Positions 7,570 through 16,551 of a stretch of 64,000 nucleotides of DNA are shown one piece after another. The translations under genes were made by a program, and so were the position numbers. The notes under the pieces are model-generated. The model saw only the letters and a program-made list of their open reading frames with translations, was not told the origin of the DNA and searched no databases. This stretch comes from Polyangia bacterium. Its GTDB lineage: Bacteria > Myxococcota_A > Polyangia > Fen-1088. The first letter of the stretch is position 1; each line of letters starts with the position of its first letter. Location of the stretch: the NCBI GenBank assembly GCA_036268875.1, contig DATATI010000091.1:77513-141512 (forward strand), given 5' to 3'.

Positions 7570-9729
7570 TTAGCGCGAATCGGGCGGCGCCGGGGCCTTG
7601 CTCTGCTCGAATCGCCGCAGTTCTTCCAGGGCCAGGTCGATCTCGTTGCCGATCGGGAACGTGTCCTCCGCGGTGTGCACCTTCTCGGGCGGGCGCGGAC
7701 GGAAGACCAGGTTGACGATGGCGGTGACCGGCGCGTCGCTGCGGGTGGCCCGCGGGACGTCCAGGGCGAACGCCGACTCGCGCAAGCAATTTTCGATCGC
7801 CGGCGAGCCCAGCGTCGACGATTCGATGTGCGCCGCCGCCACCTCGCCGCGGACAAGATCGATGGCCAACCGTACCCGCCCGCTGAGGTCGCGCGCCGCC
7901 GGCGTCGGGGCCGGACGATTCTGGTAGCAGGCGCGGGCCCGGGGCATGAACGCCAGGGCCAGCGTGTTCTGCACCACCGCGCGATCGACGCTGCCGCGGC
8001 CGTCGTCGGCAACCGCCGCCTCGGCGGCGGGGGCCACGGTCTCCGCCAGCACGGTGACGTGCGCGCCGCCCAAGAACCAGGGCGCGGCGGTGACCGGGTC
8101 GCTGATTTTCCCGCCGGATCTTTCGGTCGGTCTTTCCAGCAGCGGCTCCAACCACGCCGTGGGCACCGGCACCGTCGGCAGTGACACCGCGGTCTCGCCG
8201 CCGTTCCGCCGGGCGCGCAGCACAATGGCCGGCGGTGCCCGCGTCGGCCAGCGATCGATGGCGCTGGCGCCGTCCCCCGGGGAAAGATGCGCGCTGACCG
8301 CGCGATGGTCTTCGCCGTCGATCACTTGCACGCGAAAGAGATCGCCGCCGCGCTCCAGCGCGTCCATCGCCGCGCGCACGCCGTCGGGGATCTGGCCAGC
8401 GCTGACGTCGCGCAGGATCCCCCCGCGGGAGGCCACCACCTTCTGCAGGGCTTTGCGCGCCGCCGGCGGCGGCGGTTCGTCGTCGTCGCCGCGCACCAGA
8501 AATGTGGCCACGGACAGGTGCAGACCAGCCGCCGCGCCCAGCGCGCCATCCCACTCGTCACCGCTCGGCGGGTCGGACAACGCGCCGTCCGTGATCAAGA
8601 CCAGCAATGTGCGCGGTGCGAACGCCGGCGTCGCCTTGCGCAGGCGCTCGCCGGCGGCGCGCCAGGCGGACGTCAGGTCGGTGCCGTTGGCCAGCCGATC
8701 GGGGACCATCTCGGCGTCCAGGGCGCCGAGGGCTTCGCTGGTGGCGGCGCGCGGGGAACCGAACAGCGGTTTGGTGGCGCGATCGAAGAACAGAACGTCG
8801 AAGGACGTGTCGGGCGCCAGCGCTTCCAGCAGCTGACGGGCCAGGTCGCGCTCGGCAGACAAGCCGGGCAATCCGACGCTGCGCGAGCGATCGATCAGGA
8901 ACAGCACGCTGGTGGGATCGTCGATCCGGGGCCCCGCTCGAGCAGCGGCGACGACAGCCAGGGCATGCGCGCCGCCGGTCAGGTGGGCGATGGCGGCCAT
9001 GCCGGCGACGGCGCCGTTGGTTTGCTGGACCGTCGTGCCGTCGACCCGCGGCAGAAAGGACACCTCCCAGGCCGCGCGCGCCGGCGCCTGGCCGGTGCCA
9101 TGGATGGTGGTCCGGTGGGGCGTGCCGGCGACGCGCTGGCCGGGCAGGGCCAGATCGCTGGCGTCGAACGCCGCGACGGTGACCGCCGCCGCCTGCGGCG
9201 ACAACTCTGACGAGGCCGGAAAACGCAGCCGCAGCCGATCGCCCGCCGGCTCTAGCAAGGCGCTGAAGCGATACCGCAGCAGCGGATCGCTTTTTTTTGC
9301 GCCGGGCGACCACAGCACGCGGACGCGGTGGGTGGTGCCGGCCTCGGGTGCCTCGGCGACAGCGGTCAGGCCGCGCGCTTGCAATTGATCGGCGTAGGCG
9401 GCGCGGGCGTGGCCAGCCTCGTCGCGGTTCAGCACGCGCCAATGCCCGGCGCCTCCGGGATCTTTCACCGCGATTGACAGCAACGCCGCGTGCGGCGGCA
9501 GCGTCACGTCCACCAGCGCCTCGGCGGCGTCGGGTCGGCCGCCGGGCGCCGGCGCCAGGGCACGCGTGACCTCGACCAGGGCCACCGGCCCGCGCAGTCG
9601 AATGGCCACCGCGTAACCGGTGACGGGAGTGGAGGCCGCCGCCGCCGGGTTGCCGGCCGCCAGTGCACACACCGCCGCTGCCAAAAATCTCGGACAGAAG
9701 GCGCGAACGGAGTAAGTTTGAGGCATCAT
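7570..9729 (-). CDS. Secreted VIT/von Willebrand A protein with AgmX-like C-terminal domain
   Basis: This 719-residue exported protein has a signal peptide (residues 1 to about 32, ending NPAAAAS). A VIT-like beta domain (about 38-230) resembles that of inter-alpha-trypsin inhibitor heavy chains. A vWA domain starts at 275 with the metal-ion site DRSRS (Asp280, Ser282, Ser284) and continues through ITDG. Near residue 590 there is a module NTLALAFMPRARACYQN then LSGRVRLAIDLVRGEVA, which resembles the AgmX/PglI C-terminal domain common in Myxococcota. Such proteins sit in the periplasm or on the surface and probably mediate protein interactions. It is the first gene of the three-gene minus-strand operon. 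Function is not known. Confidence 0.82.
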   Translation of the reverse strand: MMPQTYSVRAFCPRFLAAAVCALAAGNPAAAASTPVTGYAVAIRLRGPVALVEVTRALAPAPGGRPDAAEALVDVTLPPHAALLSIAVKDPGGAGHWRVLNRDEAGHARAAYADQLQARGLTAVAEAPEAGTTHRVRVLWSPGAKKSDPLLRYRFSALLEPAGDRLRLRFPASSELSPQAAAVTVAAFDASDLALPGQRVAGTPHRTTIHGTGQAPARAAWEVSFLPRVDGTTVQQTNGAVAGMAAIAHLTGGAHALAVVAAARAGPRIDDPTSVLFLIDRSRSVGLPGLSAERDLARQLLEALAPDTSFDVLFFDRATKPLFGSPRAATSEALGALDAEMVPDRLANGTDLTSAWRAAGERLRKATPAFAPRTLLVLITDGALSDPPSGDEWDGALGAAAGLHLSVATFLVRGDDDEPPPPAARKALQKVVASRGGILRDVSAGQIPDGVRAAMDALERGGDLFRVQVIDGEDHRAVSAHLSPGDGASAIDRWPTRAPPAIVLRARRNGGETAVSLPTVPVPTAWLEPLLERPTERSGGKISDPVTAAPWFLGGAHVTVLAETVAPAAEAAVADDGRGSVDRAVVQNTLALAFMPRARACYQNRPAPTPAARDLSGRVRLAIDLVRGEVAAAHIESSTLGSPAIENCLRESAFALDVPRATRSDAPVTAIVNLVFRPRPPEKVHTAEDTFPIGNEIDLALEELRRFEQSKAPAPPDSR

Positions 9730-9789
9730 CGCCGCAGAGGCGGAGCATAGCTTTCGCCAATCAAAGCGTCATCAACATCGCACGAAGGT

Positions 9790-10413
9790 ATGGCGAAGAT
9801 CGTCGAAACAAACGCTGGGGCCGCGGTCGAATCCGCGGTGAAATCTGCGGTCGAGGTTTTGACGAAGGGCGGCGTGATCGCCTTTCCCACCGACACGCTT
9901 TACGGGTTGGGCTGCGCCTTCGGCCAGCGGCGGGCCACCGATCGCATCCGGCTGATGCGCAACCTTGATCTCAAGCGCCGTCCGCTGACGTTCCTTCTGC
10001 CCGATCTCGGCCAGGTGGCCCACTACGCGGTGGTCACCACCGAGGCCTATCGCATCCTGTCGCGCATCTTGCCTGGTCCTTATTGCATCGAGCTTGGCGC
10101 CACGCCGGCGGTGCCGGATCCGTTCGTGGTCGGCCAGCGTCGCAACATCGGCGTGCGCGTCCCCGCCCACCCGGTCTGCGAGCGCCTGCTGTGGTCGCTG
10201 GGCGCGCCGTTGCTGACGGCGACCGCCAAGGGCCGCGACGATCGCTTGCTGCGCACCGCCGCCGAGATCGACGAGGAGTTCGGCAGCGAGGTGGACCTGA
10301 TCCTGGACGGCGGTCCGCTCTTGGGTCCGCCGTCGACGGTGATCAGCCTGCTCGATGACTGGGTGCGGGTCTTGCGACAGGGCAAGGGCCCGACGGAAAA
10401 CCTGGTCGGGTAG
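9790..10413 (+). CDS. YrdC/Sua5/YciO-family protein (threonylcarbamoyl-AMP synthase-like)
   Basis: This is a 207-residue YrdC-fold protein. GGVIAFPTDTLYGLGC is the nucleotide-binding hallmark, followed by KRRPLTFLLPD, where Sua5/TsaC proteins have KxRP for binding threonylcarbamoyl-AMP. RNIGVRVPAHPVC and a C-terminal PSTVISL follow. TsaC/Sua5 make threonylcarbamoyl-AMP for the t6A modification of tRNA; the close paralogue YciO has a slower activity and unclear role. Length and the KRRPLTF form fit the YciO branch. A short GAAGG precedes the ATG. It is divergent from the vWA operon. Confidence 0.88.
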   Translation: MAKIVETNAGAAVESAVKSAVEVLTKGGVIAFPTDTLYGLGCAFGQRRATDRIRLMRNLDLKRRPLTFLLPDLGQVAHYAVVTTEAYRILSRILPGPYCIELGATPAVPDPFVVGQRRNIGVRVPAHPVCERLLWSLGAPLLTATAKGRDDRLLRTAAEIDEEFGSEVDLILDGGPLLGPPSTVISLLDDWVRVLRQGKGPTENLVG

Positions 10414-10653
10414 GGCGAGTAGGGCGGCGGCCTTTGCCGCGGCGGTGCGCTTACGGCCGCAGCAGCAGTCAGCGCACGCTGGAAATCCGAGTGATAGCGT
10501 TCCCTCAGCGACAGGATGGTCGGATCCTTCCAGTCAAACGCCGCCTCGACCGCCGATCGTTCGCGGGCGATCTGGTCGGCCATAGCGGCATCGGCCGGGC
10601 CGAGGGAAATGCGGCGGCAACCCGTTCACCGCCTGCGAATTCGCGGTGAGCGT
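10414..10653. other. 240-bp intergenic region between convergent genes
   Basis: This lies between the ends of the YciO-like gene (plus) and rlmE (minus). A GC-rich hairpin-forming stretch near 10421-10445 has no T tract. A minus-strand frame beginning MADQIARERSAVEAAF at 10583 has coding-like codon use for about 45 codons, but then runs deep antisense into the YciO-like gene. It may be a gene remnant and is not annotated as a gene. Confidence 0.4.
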
Positions 10654-11259
10654 TCAAGTCGCTGGCGCGTAGCCGCTGCCGGCCAGATAGATCTCGATGC
10701 TCTGCGCACGCGAGCTCTCTGGCTTGACGATGCGCACGGTGGAAAAACGCGCGCTCATGCGTCTGCGGATGGCGGCCAGATCGGGACCCTGGAAGATCTT
10801 GCCGACGAAGCCGCCGCCTGGGGCCAGCAGGCGTTCGGCGCGGCCCAGCGCCTCTTCGAACAGCGCCGCCGATCGCGCCTGATCGGTCGCCCGGATGCCG
10901 GTGGTGTCCGGCGCCATGTCCGAGAGGATCACATCGAACGCCGCCGCCTCGCCCAGCAGATCGGCGTCCGTGACCTTGAAGATATCGCCTTCGATCACCC
11001 GCGCCCCGGCGATGGGCGTCGGCAGCGGATCGCGATCGATGCCCACCACGGTCCCGTGCCGACCCGCCACGCGCACCGCATACTGCAGCCACGACCCCGG
11101 CCGACAGCCGAGATCCAGCACGCGCGCTCCGGAACGCAGCAACTTCAGTTTGCGGTCGATCTCCTCCAGCTTGTAGACCGACCGCGCGGCGAACCCTTCC
11201 TCGCGCGCCTTCTTGAAGAAGACGTCATGCCGATGCCGCGCGTCTCCCAGCTTGGACAT
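10654..11259 (-). CDS. rlmE: 23S rRNA (uridine 2552) 2'-O-methyltransferase
   Basis: This is a 201-residue FtsJ/RlmE-family SAM-dependent enzyme that methylates the A-loop of 23S rRNA late in 50S assembly. The catalytic tetrad is visible as Lys30 (SVYKLEE), Asp114 (LSDMAPDTTG), Lys154 (GKIFQG) and Glu189 (SIEIYL). The SAM motif is DLGCRPGSW, where many homologues have GAAPGGW. The start ATG is preceded by AAGG. It lies 75 bp downstream of rplC on the same strand and is probably co-transcribed, joining two 50S-assembly genes. Identification is secure. Confidence 0.95.
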   Translation of the reverse strand: MSKLGDARHRHDVFFKKAREEGFAARSVYKLEEIDRKLKLLRSGARVLDLGCRPGSWLQYAVRVAGRHGTVVGIDRDPLPTPIAGARVIEGDIFKVTDADLLGEAAAFDVILSDMAPDTTGIRATDQARSAALFEEALGRAERLLAPGGGFVGKIFQGPDLAAIRRRMSARFSTVRIVKPESSRAQSIEIYLAGSGYAPAT

Positions 11260-11334
11260 GGAACCTTGGGCGCTTTTTGTTGACCGGATGCCTCACCCGC
11301 CGGCCGTCGGCTAGGGGCCGGCCCCTCCCACGCT

Positions 11335-12084
11335 TTATTTCTTCGATCCACCCTGGGGAGCGCCCTTCTTGGACGCCTTCATCGGGTTCTTCGACTCGAC
11401 CTCTTTGATGGCCCGCGGAACGACGTACTTCTTGACGTCCTTCATGCTGCCCTTGATGACGACGACGCCATTGGCGGGGCCGGGGACGGCGCCCTTCACC
11501 AGCACCACGTCCTTGTCGTCCAGAACCTTGACCACGACCAGATCGGACGACGTGTTCTTGACGTTGCCCATCAGGCCGGACATGCGCTTGCCTTTGTGCA
11601 CCCGGCCCGGGGTCAAGCGGCAGCCGATCGAACCGCCGTGGCGGAAGAATTCGTGCGTACCGTGGGTCATGCTGTCACCGGCCATGCGGTGTTTTTTCAT
11701 GACGCCCTGATAGCCTTTGCCCTTGGTGGTGCCGACGACGTCGACCACGTCGCCGATCTTGAAAACGTCGCTGGCGCGCAGGGTCTTGCCGACCTCGTAT
11801 TTGTCCAGGTCCTTGGGGTTGAGACGCACCTCGCGCAGGTGGCGCAGCGGTTTTTCCACGCCGGCCTTCTTGAAGTAACCGGTCTGCGGCCGGGTCAGGA
11901 GCCGCACCGGCGTCTCTTCGAAGCCCAGTTGAAGCGCCGAATACCCGTGTTTGTCGACGGTGCGCTTGGCGGTGACCACGCAAGGTCCCACCGAGACGGC
12001 CGTGCAACCGAGGGCGCTGCCGTCCTCGTGAAATACTTGGGTCATTCCGATCTTGCGGCCGATGAGGCCCATCTTCAGGGACAT
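11335..12084 (-). CDS. rplC: 50S ribosomal protein L3, outside the S10 operon
   Basis: This is a 249-residue L3 of the large ribosomal subunit. MGLIGRKIGMTQVF at the start and HGGSIGCRLTPGRVHKGKRMSG in the extended loop that reaches the peptidyl-transferase centre are diagnostic. A Lys-rich tail (residues 235-249) extends beyond the usual end. Normally rplC lies with rplD, rplW and rplB, but here its neighbours are rlmE and mutL. It has an AAGGAG ribosome-binding site 9 nt before the ATG and a strong promoter. The glutamine that is methylated in E. coli L3 (GQNQTPGRV) is Leu here, as in lineages lacking PrmB. Either the S10 operon is split in this organism or this is a second L3. Confidence 0.96.
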   Translation of the reverse strand: MSLKMGLIGRKIGMTQVFHEDGSALGCTAVSVGPCVVTAKRTVDKHGYSALQLGFEETPVRLLTRPQTGYFKKAGVEKPLRHLREVRLNPKDLDKYEVGKTLRASDVFKIGDVVDVVGTTKGKGYQGVMKKHRMAGDSMTHGTHEFFRHGGSIGCRLTPGRVHKGKRMSGLMGNVKNTSSDLVVVKVLDDKDVVLVKGAVPGPANGVVVIKGSMKDVKKYVVPRAIKEVESKNPMKASKKGAPQGGSKK

Positions 12085-12125
12085 GGTCCGGTGCTCCTTG
12101 CGAGAAAAACCTGCGAAAGCGAGGG

Positions 12126-12154
12126 TTTATATTCTGGAGGGGACGTCCTGTCAA
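12126..12154 (-). promoter_or_regulatory. Consensus sigma-70-type promoter of rplC
   Basis: On the minus strand, TTGACA (12154 to 12149) and TATAAA (12131 to 12126) are separated by exactly 17 nt. Initiation is expected near 12119, about 35 nt before the rplC ATG. It is the best promoter match in the window, in line with a highly expressed ribosomal gene. Confidence 0.85.
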
Positions 12155-12221
12155 TCCCTTCCCCGGTCCGTTCGAAGGGGGTTGATTACCCGGGCTTGCC
12201 CTCATAGGGTCAGCCGTCACG

Positions 12222-14090
12222 ATGATCCGCATCTTGCCGCCGGCGCTGGCCGATCAGATCGCCGCCGGCGAGGTGGTCGAACGCCCCGCCTCGGTGGTCA
12301 AGGAGCTGGTGGAAAACGCCATCGACGCCGGGGCGCGCCGGGTCGACATCGAGATCGAAGCGGGCGGCCGCCGCCTGGTGCGCGTGGTGGACGACGGCAG
12401 CGGCATGTCTCCCGACGACGCGCGCCTGTCGCTGAAGCGCCACGCCACCTCGAAAATTGTGGCCGCCGAAGATCTGTGGGGCCTGCGCACCTTCGGCTTC
12501 CGCGGCGAGGCGCTGCCCTCGATCGCTGCCGTGTCGCGCCTGACCTTGTCGACGAAGACCGTTGGCGCCGCCGCCGGCGTGCGGCTGACTGTCGAAGCCG
12601 GCGCCGAAGTCGAAGCGCGCGAAGCCGGCATCCCCGACGGGACGCAGATCGAAGTGCGCGATCTTTTTTTCAACACGCCGGCCCGGCAAAAATTTTTGAA
12701 GTCCGAGGCGACCGAGACCGCGAACATCTCGGAGGCGGTGCTGCGTCTCGGCCTCGGGCACCCGGGCGTGCACCTGCGCCTGCGCACGGGCGGCCGGATG
12801 GTGCTGGATCTGCCGGCGCACCGCGATCTCGGCGAGCGCGTGCGGGCGGCGCTGGCTCGGCGCGGGGCCAGCGTCCTTCACGAAGCCCACGGCGACGAGG
12901 GCGGTTGCACCGTGCGCGCCTTCCTGGCCGGGCCCGAAGAGGCGTCGACCACCGCGCGTTCCACCTTCGTGTTCGTCGGTGGCCGCTTCGTGCGCGATCG
13001 CTCGCTGCTGCACGCGCTGGCCCTGGGCTACGGCGCGCTGCTGGAAAAAGGCCGCTACCCGCTGGCCACGTTGTTTCTCGCGGTGCCCGGGCAAGAGCTG
13101 GACATCAACGTTCACCCGCAAAAGCTTGAGGTCCGCTTCGCTCGCCCGCAGGAGGTCTACGCCGCCGTTCGCCACGTGGTGGGCGCGGCCGTCGCCCGGG
13201 CACCGTGGTTGGCCGCCGAATCATCGCGGCAAGTGCGGGTCTTCACGCTGCCGCCGCGGCCGACCCTGCGCGACGAAGACGTTGACGGCAGACGCGCCTT
13301 TCGCGCCGGCGGCAGCGGCGTGGCCCTCGGTCGAACAGCCCAGGGCGCGCTGCCGCTGCGGGCCCGCGTTCCGGACCACGACGACGATTTCATCGGCCGC
13401 GCCGCCGGCGAAACGGCGGACCCCGCATCGTCGCGGTTTCCTGCCGGCGAACGAATGGGCCCGGCGCCGGTCGTGGCGCCGTCGGGTTTTTTTTCGCTGC
13501 TGTCGTACGTCGGCCAGCTGCAACGGACGTATCTGGTCTGCGAAGGCGAGGGCGAGCTGATCTTGATCGACCAGCACGCCGCCCACGAACGGGTGGCCTT
13601 CGATCGCCTGCGTGCTGCCCAGGCTCGTCGCGAGGTGCGCCGCCAGCGCCTGCTGTTTCCGCTGCCGGTCGAGGTCGACGATCTGGCCGCGGCCAGCGCC
13701 GCGGACGCCGGCCTGCTGGAAGCGCTGGGTTTTGAGATCGAGGCGCCCGGGCGTGGTGACGCCTCGGCCGTCGGCAAGACCACCGTTCTGGTGCGCGCTG
13801 TGCCCGAAGCGTTGAAGGACGCCGATCCCAAACCGCTGCTGCGCGACGTCCTGGCCCAGCTTGTCGAAGGCGGGGCTGCCACCTCGGCCGCCGAACGCAT
13901 CGATCACGCGCTGGCCACCATGGCCTGTCACAGTGTCGTGCGGGCGGGCGACGTCCTCGGGCGGCCCCAGGTGCTGGCCTTGCTGGCCCAGCTGGACGGC
14001 GTCGATCTGCGGTCGCACTGTCCGCACGGCCGCCCGGTGTTGTTGCGAATGCCGATGACCGAGATCGAACGCCGGTTCGGACGGGTGTGA
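12222..14090 (+). CDS. mutL: DNA mismatch repair protein MutL
   Basis: This 622-residue GHKL ATPase links MutS to strand incision. The N-terminal ATPase domain has ELVENAIDAGA, DDGSGM, RHATSKI and TFGFRGEAL. A linker of about 100 residues is followed by the C-terminal dimerisation/endonuclease domain. The metal-binding motif reads DQHAAHERVAFD (from residue 450), so the final Glu of DQHAx2Ex4E is Asp, and ACHSVVRAGD and CPHGRPVL follow. It is therefore probably a nicking-type MutL, as expected where MutH is absent. It starts the plus-strand run mutL-miaA-HIT-accA, 25 bp before miaA. mutS lies 44 kb away. Confidence 0.97.
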   Translation: MIRILPPALADQIAAGEVVERPASVVKELVENAIDAGARRVDIEIEAGGRRLVRVVDDGSGMSPDDARLSLKRHATSKIVAAEDLWGLRTFGFRGEALPSIAAVSRLTLSTKTVGAAAGVRLTVEAGAEVEAREAGIPDGTQIEVRDLFFNTPARQKFLKSEATETANISEAVLRLGLGHPGVHLRLRTGGRMVLDLPAHRDLGERVRAALARRGASVLHEAHGDEGGCTVRAFLAGPEEASTTARSTFVFVGGRFVRDRSLLHALALGYGALLEKGRYPLATLFLAVPGQELDINVHPQKLEVRFARPQEVYAAVRHVVGAAVARAPWLAAESSRQVRVFTLPPRPTLRDEDVDGRRAFRAGGSGVALGRTAQGALPLRARVPDHDDDFIGRAAGETADPASSRFPAGERMGPAPVVAPSGFFSLLSYVGQLQRTYLVCEGEGELILIDQHAAHERVAFDRLRAAQARREVRRQRLLFPLPVEVDDLAAASAADAGLLEALGFEIEAPGRGDASAVGKTTVLVRAVPEALKDADPKPLLRDVLAQLVEGGAATSAAERIDHALATMACHSVVRAGDVLGRPQVLALLAQLDGVDLRSHCPHGRPVLLRMPMTEIERRFGRV

Positions 14091-14115
14091 AGGCAGACGC
14101 GCGGGTGATGCCGAG

Positions 14116-15042
14116 ATGACGACCTTCGTGGCGGTGCTGGGGCCGACCGCCTCCGGCAAAAGCGCGCTGGCCATGGCCCTGGCGCAGCGGGCGAACGGCG
14201 AGATCGTCGCCTGCGATTCACAACAAGTTTACATCGGGATGGACGTCGGCACGGGCAAGCCGACGCGCGCCGATCGCCGACTGGTGCCGCACCACCTGCT
14301 GGATCTGGTTCACCCTGACGAGGTCTTTCACGCGGTGCGCTGGGCGGTGCTGGCCCGGGTGGCCATCGCCCGCATCGCGGCGCGCGGCCACCTGCCCATC
14401 GTTGCTGGCGGCACCGGTCTTTATTACCGGGCGCTGACCGTCGGACTGTTCGAAGCGCCACCGCCCGACGAGGCGATCCGCGAGCGCCACCGCGCCGAGG
14501 CCGAGCGCCTGGGGATCACCAACCTGCACGATCGCCTGGCCGCCGTCGATCCGATCGCCGCCGCCGCCATCGGCCGCCACGATCTGATCCGCATCAGCCG
14601 CGGCCTCGAGGTGTTCGAGCAGACCGGGACGCCGATCAGCACCCTGCGCCGGCAGGCCGCCGCGCCCGCCGGCGATCTGCGCGCCCGGGCCATCGTCCTG
14701 GATCCGCCGCTGCCAGAGCTGCGCGCGCGCATCGAGCGGCGGGTGGGCGAGATGATGGCCGGGGGATTTCTCGACGAGGTGCGGGCCTTGCGCGCCGCCG
14801 GATACAGCCCGTCGCTGCGGCCGCTGCAGGCGCTTGGCTATCAGCAGCTGGGTGCGCACCTCGACGGCGTCTGTTCGCTGGAGCAAGCGGTGAACGACAT
14901 CGTCAGCGCCACGGCGGCGTATGCGCGCCGACAGCGGACCTGGTTTCGCAAGGAAGCGTCGGTGGCGCGTCTGGCGGACGCCGCCGCGCCGATCGGGATC
15001 GACGAACTTCTGGTCGCGGTGGCGGAGCGGCCCCCGACATGA
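14116..15042 (+). CDS. miaA: tRNA dimethylallyltransferase
   Basis: This 308-residue enzyme adds dimethylallyl to A37 of tRNAs reading UNN codons. The P-loop GPTASGKSALA is at residues 9-19, DSQQVYIGMDVGTGKPT carries the catalytic Asp and substrate-binding residues, and GGTGLYYRAL and RRQRTWFRKE are family hallmarks. The central swinging domain (about 115-195) is present. Placement after mutL is common in bacteria. Its stop overlaps the HIT start by 4 bp (ATGA). Confidence 0.97.
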   Translation: MTTFVAVLGPTASGKSALAMALAQRANGEIVACDSQQVYIGMDVGTGKPTRADRRLVPHHLLDLVHPDEVFHAVRWAVLARVAIARIAARGHLPIVAGGTGLYYRALTVGLFEAPPPDEAIRERHRAEAERLGITNLHDRLAAVDPIAAAAIGRHDLIRISRGLEVFEQTGTPISTLRRQAAAPAGDLRARAIVLDPPLPELRARIERRVGEMMAGGFLDEVRALRAAGYSPSLRPLQALGYQQLGAHLDGVCSLEQAVNDIVSATAAYARRQRTWFRKEASVARLADAAAPIGIDELLVAVAERPPT

Positions 15043-15494
15043 GCGCGGCGACGGGCGGCGACGTGACGATCTCCGGGCGGCAGCCGGGCTGTGTTTTTTG
15101 CGACATCGCCGCCGGCGACGTGCCGGCCACGGTGGTGCTGCGCGATGAGACCGTGTGCGCCTTCCTCGACCAGCGGCCGGTCTTCAAGGGGCACGTCTTG
15201 ATCGTGCCACGCGGGCACGCGGCGACGCTGCTGGACGCCGCACCCGAGGTGCTGGCGGCGGTGTTCGGCGCGGCCCAGCGGGTGGCGCGGGCGATGGAAA
15301 AGGGTCTTTCCGCCGACGGATCTTTTTTGGGCGTCAACACCAAGGTGTCGCAGAGCGTGCCGCACCTGCACGTCCACGTGGTGCCGCGCCGGCGCAAAGA
15401 CGGCCTGCGCGGGTTTTTTTGGCCGCGCCTGCCGTACGCATCGGACGAGGAACGCGAGGCGTTTGGGGCGCGGATCCGGGCGGCTCTTACGTGA
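15039..15494 (+). CDS. HIT-family nucleotide-binding hydrolase
   Basis: This is a 151-residue histidine-triad protein. The triad HLHVHVVPR lies near residue 109; the middle and last His form the AMP transfer site. CVFCDIAAGDVPA at the start and KGHVLIVPRGH are typical of the HINT/Ap4A-hydrolase branch. The substrate is likely an adenosine phosphoramidate or dinucleoside polyphosphate, but it is not determinable from sequence. It is translationally coupled to miaA. Confidence 0.9.
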   Translation: MSAATGGDVTISGRQPGCVFCDIAAGDVPATVVLRDETVCAFLDQRPVFKGHVLIVPRGHAATLLDAAPEVLAAVFGAAQRVARAMEKGLSADGSFLGVNTKVSQSVPHLHVHVVPRRRKDGLRGFFWPRLPYASDEEREAFGARIRAALT

Positions 15495-15527
15495 AGGGCC
15501 GGCTCGCGCTAGAATTCGCGGCGTTTC

Positions 15528-16541
15528 ATGGCTGACAATACCGCCCGCGCCCTGGAGGCGCTTCCGCCCGCGCTGGACTTCGAACGGCCGGTGGTCGAGC
15601 TCGAGCGCAAGATCGAAGAGTTGGTCAGGGTCAGCGGCGACGCACCCGAGCTGCGCCCGCAGATTCGCCTGCTGGAGGCGCGCGCCCGCGAGCTGCAGCA
15701 GGAGATCTTCGCCGATCTCACCCCCTGGCAGAAGGTGCAGCTGTCGCGCCACCCGGCGCGGCCCTATACCCTGGATTACATCGAGCGTCTCTGCGAAGGA
15801 TTCATCGAGCTGCACGGCGATCGCCGTTTTGCCGACGACCCGGCGATCGTCGCCGGCTTCGCCACCTTCGAAGGCGCCCCGGTGCTGGTGGTCGGGCACC
15901 AGAAAGGCCGCAGCACCAAAGAGAAGGTGCAGCGCAATTTTGGCCAGCCCAAGCCGGAGGGTTATCGCAAGGCCTTGCGGCTGATGGAGCTGGCGGCACG
16001 CATGGGCAGGCCGATCATCTGTTTGATCGACACCCAGGGCGCCTATCCCGGCATCGACGCCGAGGAGCGCGGCCAGGCCGAGGCCATCGCCAAGAATCTG
16101 GAGGTGATGGCCGGGTTGCCGGTGCCCGTCGTGTGCGCGGTGATCGGCGAGGGCGGCTCGGGCGGGGCGCTGGCCCTGGGCGTGGCCAACCGGATCCTGA
16201 TGCTGGAATACGCCACCTACTCGGTGATTTCGCCCGAGGGTTGCGCTTCGATCTTGTGGCGCGACGACAGCAAGAAACCGGAGGCGGCCGAGGCGATGAA
16301 GATGACCGCCACCGATCTGCTGCGCCTGGGCATCATCGACGAGATCGTCGCTGAATCGCCGGGCGGCGCGCACCGCGACCACGGGTTGACGGCGCGCAAT
16401 CTGGGCGACGTCCTTCGCCGCCACCTGGCCGAGTTGATGCTGCAGACCCCGGCCAAGCTGCGCGAGGATCGGTATCAGAAGTTCCGTGGCATCGGCTCGT
16501 TCGTCGAGTCTGGTGACGGCGCGGGCGCCGGCGGCGAGTAG
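15528..16541 (+). CDS. accA: Acetyl-CoA carboxylase carboxyltransferase subunit alpha
   Basis: This 337-residue crotonase-fold subunit, with AccD, transfers carboxyl from carboxybiotin to acetyl-CoA, the committed step of fatty acid synthesis. After an N-terminal helix pair (residues 18-65), it shows [39 protein letters not shown], the oxyanion-forming EGGSGGALA and [11 protein letters not shown] possible -10 TAGAAT at 15510-15515 lies 12 nt before the ATG. The partner accD is not in the window. Confidence 0.96.
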   Translation: MADNTARALEALPPALDFERPVVELERKIEELVRVSGDAPELRPQIRLLEARARELQQEIFADLTPWQKVQLSRHPARPYTLDYIERLCEGFIELHGDRRFADDPAIVAGFATFEGAPVLVVGHQKGRSTKEKVQRNFGQPKPEGYRKALRLMELAARMGRPIICLIDTQGAYPGIDAEERGQAEAIAKNLEVMAGLPVPVVCAVIGEGGSGGALALGVANRILMLEYATYSVISPEGCASILWRDDSKKPEAAEAMKMTATDLLRLGIIDEIVAESPGGAHRDHGLTARNLGDVLRRHLAELMLQTPAKLREDRYQKFRGIGSFVESGDGAGAGGE

Positions 16542-16551
16542 GGCGCCAGCC

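Noticed and set aside
10080-10583. Minus-strand 167-codon frame beginning MADQIARERSAVEAAFDWKD
   Set aside because: The first 45 codons look gene-like, but the rest runs 330 bases antisense to a confident YciO-like gene and becomes Pro/Ser/Arg-rich. It may be a remnant; I could not support it as a gene.
11313-11326. 14-bp palindrome AGGGGCCGGCCCCT between rplC and rlmE
   Set aside because: It has no T tract and its GC-only composition is expected by chance in this genome; not enough to call a terminator or operator.
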